Part shown: positions 59,634 to 64,000 of the stretch, piece after piece
How positions within the stretch are numbered: position 1 is the first letter of the stretch
Layout: the number at the start of each line of letters is the position of its first letter
Translations under genes and position numbers: made by a program
The notes under the pieces: generated by a model
What the model was told of the DNA's origin: nothing
Databases searched by the model: none
Seen by the model: only the letters and a program-made list of their open reading frames with translations
Origin: Bacteroidetes bacterium UBA7662
GTDB taxonomy: Bacteria > Bacteroidota > Bacteroidia > UBA7662
DNA length: 64,000 nt
NCBI GenBank assembly: GCA_002483345.1
Contig: DLHS01000015.1
Coordinates: 282,525-346,524 of the forward strand
Reading direction: 5' to 3'

Positions 59634-59641
59634 CAAATATA
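59634..59641 (-). promoter_or_regulatory. -7 box (TATATTTG) for glmM; decides the start
   Basis: Perfect TAnnTTTG match on the minus strand. Its first three bases downstream include the candidate TTG start at 59636, so transcription must begin after it and the GTG at 59615 is the real start. Confidence 0.6.
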
Positions 59642-59660
59642 AACGAGTTATCCGGCCTTC

Positions 59661-60377
59661 TCAGCCCTCACCCTCTTTCACAACCAACTTAAAGCCCTTA
59701 CCATGCACATTCATTATTTCCAGATTAGGATCTCCCGACAGCAACTTCCGCAGTTTAGATATAAAAACATCCATTGAACGGCCATTAAAATAAGTATCAC
59801 TGCCCCAAATACGTTTGAGGGCCGCGTCCCGGGGAACAACCTCATTTTTATTGTGACAAAGCACTTTGAGCAAGTCTGCTTCCTTGCTGGTGAGATCAAA
59901 ACTGGTACCCTTGACATCAAGCTGCTGGGTAATGTAATTGAAATGTATATGACTGAAAGTAAATTCATCCGGCTCTGAGGCAGGTGAATCCCCCTTCTTG
60001 CGGGTTCTTTTCAGGACGGCATGGATACGCATCATCAACTCCTCCATGCTGAAAGGTTTGGTCAGATAATCATCAGCACCCAGATCAAAACCTTTGAGAA
60101 TATCCTCTTTCATAGACCGGGCAGTCACAAAAATGATGGGCGTTTCCTCATCCTGTCGCCTGATTTCTTTGGCCAGCGTAAAACCATCCTTGACAGGCAT
60201 CATGATATCGAGTATGATCAGGTCATAGGTATGCTGTTCGTATTGTTTGAAGGCCTGATCGCCATCTCCGCATAAATCCACATCAAAACCCTTCATTTTA
60301 AGGCGTTCTGACAAGATTGTTCCCAAATTGATGTCGTCCTCTGCGAGCAAGACCCTGATGTTGGCTGAATTATCCAT
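59661..60377 (-). CDS. OmpR-family response regulator
   Basis: A 238-aa regulator: receiver with LAEDDINLGT, phospho-Asp in LIILDIMMPVKDG, FVTAR and YLTKPFSMEE; winged helix with SKEADLLKVLCHNKNEVVPR and ending NVHGKGFKLVVKEGEG. The 2-bp gap to the upstream kinase gene shows a single operon (kinase first, regulator second). Targets unknown. Confidence 0.94.
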   Translation of the reverse strand: MDNSANIRVLLAEDDINLGTILSERLKMKGFDVDLCGDGDQAFKQYEQHTYDLIILDIMMPVKDGFTLAKEIRRQDEETPIIFVTARSMKEDILKGFDLGADDYLTKPFSMEELMMRIHAVLKRTRKKGDSPASEPDEFTFSHIHFNYITQQLDVKGTSFDLTSKEADLLKVLCHNKNEVVPRDAALKRIWGSDTYFNGRSMDVFISKLRKLLSGDPNLEIMNVHGKGFKLVVKEGEG

Positions 60378-60379
60378 GG

Positions 60380-61921
60380 CTAGTTGAGTTTATTTTGTTC
60401 AAAAGGAAGATATACTTCAAATGTACTGCCTTTACCGGGCTCACTGACAACCTGAATATAACCTCCATGAAGTTCTATGATGGTTTTTACATAAGCAAGA
60501 CCCAAACCGAAGCCTTTTACGTCGTGTACATCACCGGTGGGCACCCTGTAGAACTTATCAAATACCTTTTTAATCTGTCCCGGCGACATTCCTATTCCAT
60601 TATCACTTACAAAAACCGATACACCAATGCGTGTGTTACTGGTTCTGAGGGTGATTTCAGGTTGCTGACGGGTATACTTCAGTGCATTATCTATGAGATT
60701 GGTAAAAACATTGATCAGGTGCATTTCATCCGCCATGAGTGTCGTCCTGTTGGCCTCTTTCCGGATAGTGAGGGTCGCATGCTGCTGATTGATACGCAAT
60801 TCGCTCTGATCTATGACTTTATCCAGCAGCGCATGCAGATCCAGCTGATGGTACCGGAGGGTAAAACCTGACTTTTCAAGCAGGGCTATATTCAGAATAC
60901 GATCTACATGGTCTTTCAACCGTTGGTTTTCATCATAAATAATCCGGTTGTATCTGACCATGGTGGCCGGAGATTCTGATATCCGGCTATCAAACAACGC
61001 CTCGCTGGCCAGATTAATGGTTGCAATGGGCGTTTTAAGCTCATGGGTCATATTATTGATGAAATCTGTTTTCAGCTCGGATAACCGCTTTTGTCGGAAC
61101 AACAAGGTCACCAGCATAAAAAACGACAACCCCAGCAAAATGATGGCCAGCAGCGATAAAACGAGTTGACGGGCGATGTTCCTGAAAAAATAAGGCTGTT
61201 GATTTACAAAACGCAGTACCAGATAACTATGGGTCGGTACCAGATCACTTGGAAATAATTTACCGAAAAATACCTGCTGAGCACTGGCCTGTTTGTTTTC
61301 CTGAGCAATCTTCTTAAAAAAGGCATTGTCTGCTTTAACAAGCTCGTATTTGTACGGAGATGTAATGCCATACGTTTCCAATACCTGCCGAATGACCGAG
61401 TCCAGGTCGGTCAGGTTAATCCTGTCACCAATGGAGCGTTGGCGGCTCGACTGTATCTCCTTTACAAACTCTACCATGAGGTTGCGGTTGGAAGCCAGGT
61501 TTTTATCTCCCAGTAACTGCTCCAGAAAAGCGGTACCAGTATCTGTACTGCCACTTGCCTGACTCATTACAGACAAATTGAGCTGGTTGAGACGGGAAGT
61601 ACCCATTGGCGTTTCACGCATACCAGGCATCTGATCGTTGGCGAGATTACCACTGGGTAAACCCGGGGTCATCACCACATCCTTCAGCTTATCGGAATTA
61701 CGCATTTCGGTCCGCGCTGCGGCTCTGTACAACGCATCGAGTGCTTCCTGCCCCTCCATTCGTTTGGTAATGTCTGAGATAGCGTTATTGGCCAGACTCA
61801 CAAAGTTAAGCTGCTCCAGTCTGATGGCATTGTTCAGCCAGTAAAACTGCACCGCCAGCAATGTGAAAAGCGAGATGCCAATTACCACCACCAGGGTTCT
61901 CAAAAGAGTCAGGTTCAACAA
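60380..61921 (-). CDS. Sensor histidine kinase
   Basis: A 513-aa membrane kinase. Helices at about 9-30 and 258-282 bound a large periplasmic domain (about 225 residues) with helical character and no known fold signature. The core has HELKTPIATINLASEAL (H box), FTNLIDNALKYT (N box), DNGIGMS (G1) and GFGLGLAYVKTI (G2). It starts with TTG at 61921 (MLNLTLLRTLV); a stop codon lies 9 bp upstream in frame and no ATG precedes it. It is followed by its regulator. The signal is unknown. Confidence 0.92.
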   Translation of the reverse strand: MLNLTLLRTLVVVIGISLFTLLAVQFYWLNNAIRLEQLNFVSLANNAISDITKRMEGQEALDALYRAAARTEMRNSDKLKDVVMTPGLPSGNLANDQMPGMRETPMGTSRLNQLNLSVMSQASGSTDTGTAFLEQLLGDKNLASNRNLMVEFVKEIQSSRQRSIGDRINLTDLDSVIRQVLETYGITSPYKYELVKADNAFFKKIAQENKQASAQQVFFGKLFPSDLVPTHSYLVLRFVNQQPYFFRNIARQLVLSLLAIILLGLSFFMLVTLLFRQKRLSELKTDFINNMTHELKTPIATINLASEALFDSRISESPATMVRYNRIIYDENQRLKDHVDRILNIALLEKSGFTLRYHQLDLHALLDKVIDQSELRINQQHATLTIRKEANRTTLMADEMHLINVFTNLIDNALKYTRQQPEITLRTSNTRIGVSVFVSDNGIGMSPGQIKKVFDKFYRVPTGDVHDVKGFGLGLAYVKTIIELHGGYIQVVSEPGKGSTFEVYLPFEQNKLN

Positions 61922-62048
61922 AACTTTAGTTTACAGGCTCAAAAAAAGCAGTTTCGGTTGCTGTTTTCAGACATATGTCGGTGCTTAACTTAAATTAACT
62001 CAAACACCACGAAAACACAAAATAAAATGTTATCGCTTGTCAATGGAA

Positions 62049-64000
62049 TCAACTTAAAATAGCTTGTATTTCATCTACATTCAATGATTTCACAAAAGAA
62101 TGGTCAGCGGAAACCAAGCTGTCACTGATGGATCGCTTCCGGTCCTGAAGGGCCAGTATTTTCTCTTCTACGGAGTTTTTGGTTATGAATCGGTAGGATA
62201 TCACCTTGCGGGTTTGCCCGATACGGTGGGAGCGGTCGATGGCCTGCTGTTCAACCGCAGGGTTCCACCAGGGATCGAGTAAAACTACATAATCGGCAGA
62301 AGTCAGATTCAGCCCCAATCCACCTGCTTTCAGGGAAATAAGAAAAACTTTGACGTTTTTGTTGCTGTTAAACTCCTGCACCAGCTCCCTCCTGTTATCC
62401 CGGGGTGTTTGACCATCCAAATAAAGGTGTTCAATTTTTTCTGTATCCAACCGCTTTTTGACCAGCCGCAGGTGTTTTACAAACTGCGAAAACACCAGTA
62501 TTTTATGGCCTTCATGAAGAGCATTTTTAAGCATGCGCATGGCCTCCTCAAATTTTCCGGAGCTGTCTTTATACAGCTCATCAATCATGGCCGGATGATT
62601 GGCCACCTGTCGCAGAACGGTTAAGCCTCTCAGTAACAGCATTTGTGACCGTACTAATCCCTGCTTTTCGATGGCCTCGAGTATTTCGTTCCTGAAACCC
62701 GCCTTCAGCTTTTCATAAACGGCTTCCTGCTGATCGGTCATATCACAGTAGTGTACTTGTTCAATTCGATCAGGCAGGTCTTTGGCAACCTGCTTTTTGG
62801 TACGCCTGAGCACAAAAGGATTGATAAGGGTCCGCAAGCGGTTCGCTGTTTGTTCGTCTTTCTCCTTTTCTATCGGATTGGCATATTGCTGACGGAAAAA
62901 CTTAAGTGTGCCCAATAATCCCGGGTTGGCAAAGGCCATGATCGACCACAGGTCAATCACAGAGTTCTCAACCGGTGTTCCGCTAAGCACCAAACGGTGC
63001 CTGGATCGGAACAAACGAACAGCCCTTGATATCTGTGATCCGGGGTTTTTGATGTTCTGGCCTTCATCGAGTATGATATAATTAAAACTTACCCTTTTGA
63101 ATAGCTCCAGATCAACCCGCGCGGTGCCATAGGAAGTCACCACCAGATCATGTACCAAAAACCACTGCTCTGTTCTGTCACGTTGGGTGCCGGCATGAAT
63201 CATAACCGACAAATCAGGCGCGAATTTTTTAGCCTCATTGTACCAGTTATGTAAAATAGAGGTGGGAACAATAAGCAAGGAAGGTTGCGGTGCAAGGCCC
63301 TCTGCCGCTCTTACTTCTTTGTCTTTCAGTAGCAAACAAAGTGTTTGAACCGTTTTTCCCAAACCCATGTCATCTGCCAGAATACCACCAAATCCATGGG
63401 TCCTGAGAAACCATAACCAGTTGAGTCCTGCCTGCTGATAATTGCGAAGGGTGGCAAAAAATCGATCAGGTTTACTTTCTTCTTTTATTTCGGTAAAGTC
63501 TGTTAACCTGCTGATTTTTAATTTTATATTATCCTCAGCACGTGCCTGTAAAACTTCCTGAAGTTCTGTCACCGCCTGGTAATGATGGCGGTGCATGCGC
63601 AGCTCATCGCCCTCTGTTTTGTCTACATGATTAAATATTGCCAGCAGTTTACTGAACCAGGCTTCCGGTATAATAGCCACACGCCCGTTGGGTAGTACAT
63701 ATTCGCGTATGCCTGCCAATATATGGTTCCGCAGTCTGATGAAAGGCACTTCAAATTCCCCGAAACGGATACGGGCATGAATATCGAACCAATCCCCCGT
63801 TTCAAGGATTTCCATATCCAGCCTGCTGCCCATGATGTAGTAATGTGCAGCCAATTCATCCTGCTCTATCTCAAAACCTGAAGTTTCAAGGATTTCCCGG
63901 TTTTGTGCCAGCCATTCCAGCAGGGCATGATCACTGGTTTCAGATTCACTGAGGCTGAAAACAGCACCTGTGTAGTTGTGGAGACCAAAACGATTGAGTT
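62049..64000 (-). CDS. SNF2-family DEAD/DEAH-box helicase (5' end beyond window)
   Basis: The C-terminal 650 residues of a Swi2/Snf2-type ATPase; the reading frame is open to the window edge, so the ATG lies beyond 64000. Motif I is ILADDMGLGKTVQT, motif II is ILDEGQNIKNPG (DEGQ where DEAH/DEAQ is usual), motif III LVLSGTPVENSV, and the second lobe has GGLGLNLTSAD and IDRSHRIGQTRKV. Such enzymes move along double-stranded DNA; bacterial members help transcription or DNA repair. It is monocistronic as far as seen. Confidence 0.95.
   Translation of the reverse strand, partial: LNRFGLHNYTGAVFSLSESETSDHALLEWLAQNREILETSGFEIEQDELAAHYYIMGSRLDMEILETGDWFDIHARIRFGEFEVPFIRLRNHILAGIREYVLPNGRVAIIPEAWFSKLLAIFNHVDKTEGDELRMHRHHYQAVTELQEVLQARAEDNIKLKISRLTDFTEIKEESKPDRFFATLRNYQQAGLNWLWFLRTHGFGGILADDMGLGKTVQTLCLLLKDKEVRAAEGLAPQPSLLIVPTSILHNWYNEAKKFAPDLSVMIHAGTQRDRTEQWFLVHDLVVTSYGTARVDLELFKRVSFNYIILDEGQNIKNPGSQISRAVRLFRSRHRLVLSGTPVENSVIDLWSIMAFANPGLLGTLKFFRQQYANPIEKEKDEQTANRLRTLINPFVLRRTKKQVAKDLPDRIEQVHYCDMTDQQEAVYEKLKAGFRNEILEAIEKQGLVRSQMLLLRGLTVLRQVANHPAMIDELYKDSSGKFEEAMRMLKNALHEGHKILVFSQFVKHLRLVKKRLDTEKIEHLYLDGQTPRDNRRELVQEFNSNKNVKVFLISLKAGGLGLNLTSADYVVLLDPWWNPAVEQQAIDRSHRIGQTRKVISYRFITKNSVEEKILALQDRKRSISDSLVSADHSFVKSLNVDEIQAILS

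Noticed and set aside
1..64000. tRNA, rRNA, insertion sequence, phage or CRISPR genes
   Set aside because: I looked for T-loop motifs, transposase motifs and spaced repeats in the gaps and found none; a covariance-model scan (tRNAscan-SE, Infernal) would settle small RNAs.

Overview
The window is a chromosomal segment of a Bacteroidota bacterium. Evidence: two proteins that look like type IX secretion (T9SS) cargo, a TonB-dependent receptor paired with a DUF4249 lipoprotein, DUF4369/TlpA and DUF349 proteins, a eukaryote-like NADP isocitrate dehydrogenase, and promoter -7 boxes of the Bacteroidota form TAnnTTTG. A Saprospirales- or Chitinophagales-like member is my guess from gene content and hairpin-rich spacers; I cannot place it further. 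It is almost all housekeeping DNA, tightly packed. No phage, insertion sequence, CRISPR array, rRNA or tRNA was seen.

Layout. 1-3300 (minus strand): carboxy(nor)spermidine synthase (cut by the window start), an agmatinase-like ureohydrolase and ychF, with a large inverted array of 8-bp repeats between the last two. 3348-6628: a barrel-like exported protein, a lipoprotein and an ABC exporter. 7104-11321: a 1.3-kaa secreted protein followed by a 68-aa PID-CTERM-like peptide. 11598-20482: single metabolic genes (fhs, elbB, icd, a queuosine-precursor transporter, an Fe-alcohol dehydrogenase, a dihaem cytochrome c, an HMG-CoA-lyase-like enzyme). 20599-25510: a five-repeat DUF349 protein, a DCC thioredoxin-like protein, an RluA pseudouridine synthase and a PhoB/PhoR-like pair. 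25580-32809: alaS-gatB-tlpA-like operon, divergent from M23 peptidase-merR; then ykuK. 32810-36047: TonB receptor and DUF4249 lipoprotein.

36338-43841 is a haem operon: hemA, a hemC-hemD fusion, a DUF985 cupin, hemL, a histidine kinase and response regulator, and hemH. Then rdgB with an unknown protein, ilvE, and a pair of exported M16 peptidases. 50329-55574 holds a tandem double D-Ala-D-Ala-ligase-like protein, a PASTA membrane protein and a T9SS cargo in one tight operon. 55674-60377 holds a ferredoxin, an acyl-CoA reductase, a cysteine desulfurase, glmM and a response regulator; its kinase follows, and the window ends inside an SNF2-type helicase.

The items most worth a second look are the octamer repeat palindrome just before the agmatinase start, the two-component system inside the haem operon, the double Ddl protein with one divergent ATP-grasp half, the PID-CTERM-like peptide beside a T9SS cargo, and a dispersed inverted repeat found at two intergenic sites. 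Start codons are often TTG (hemA, hemH, acyl-CoA reductase, one kinase) or GTG (glmM, the PASTA protein, the PhoR-like kinase). Several convergent gene pairs abut or overlap at their stops. All functions are inferred from sequence recall; no search was run.
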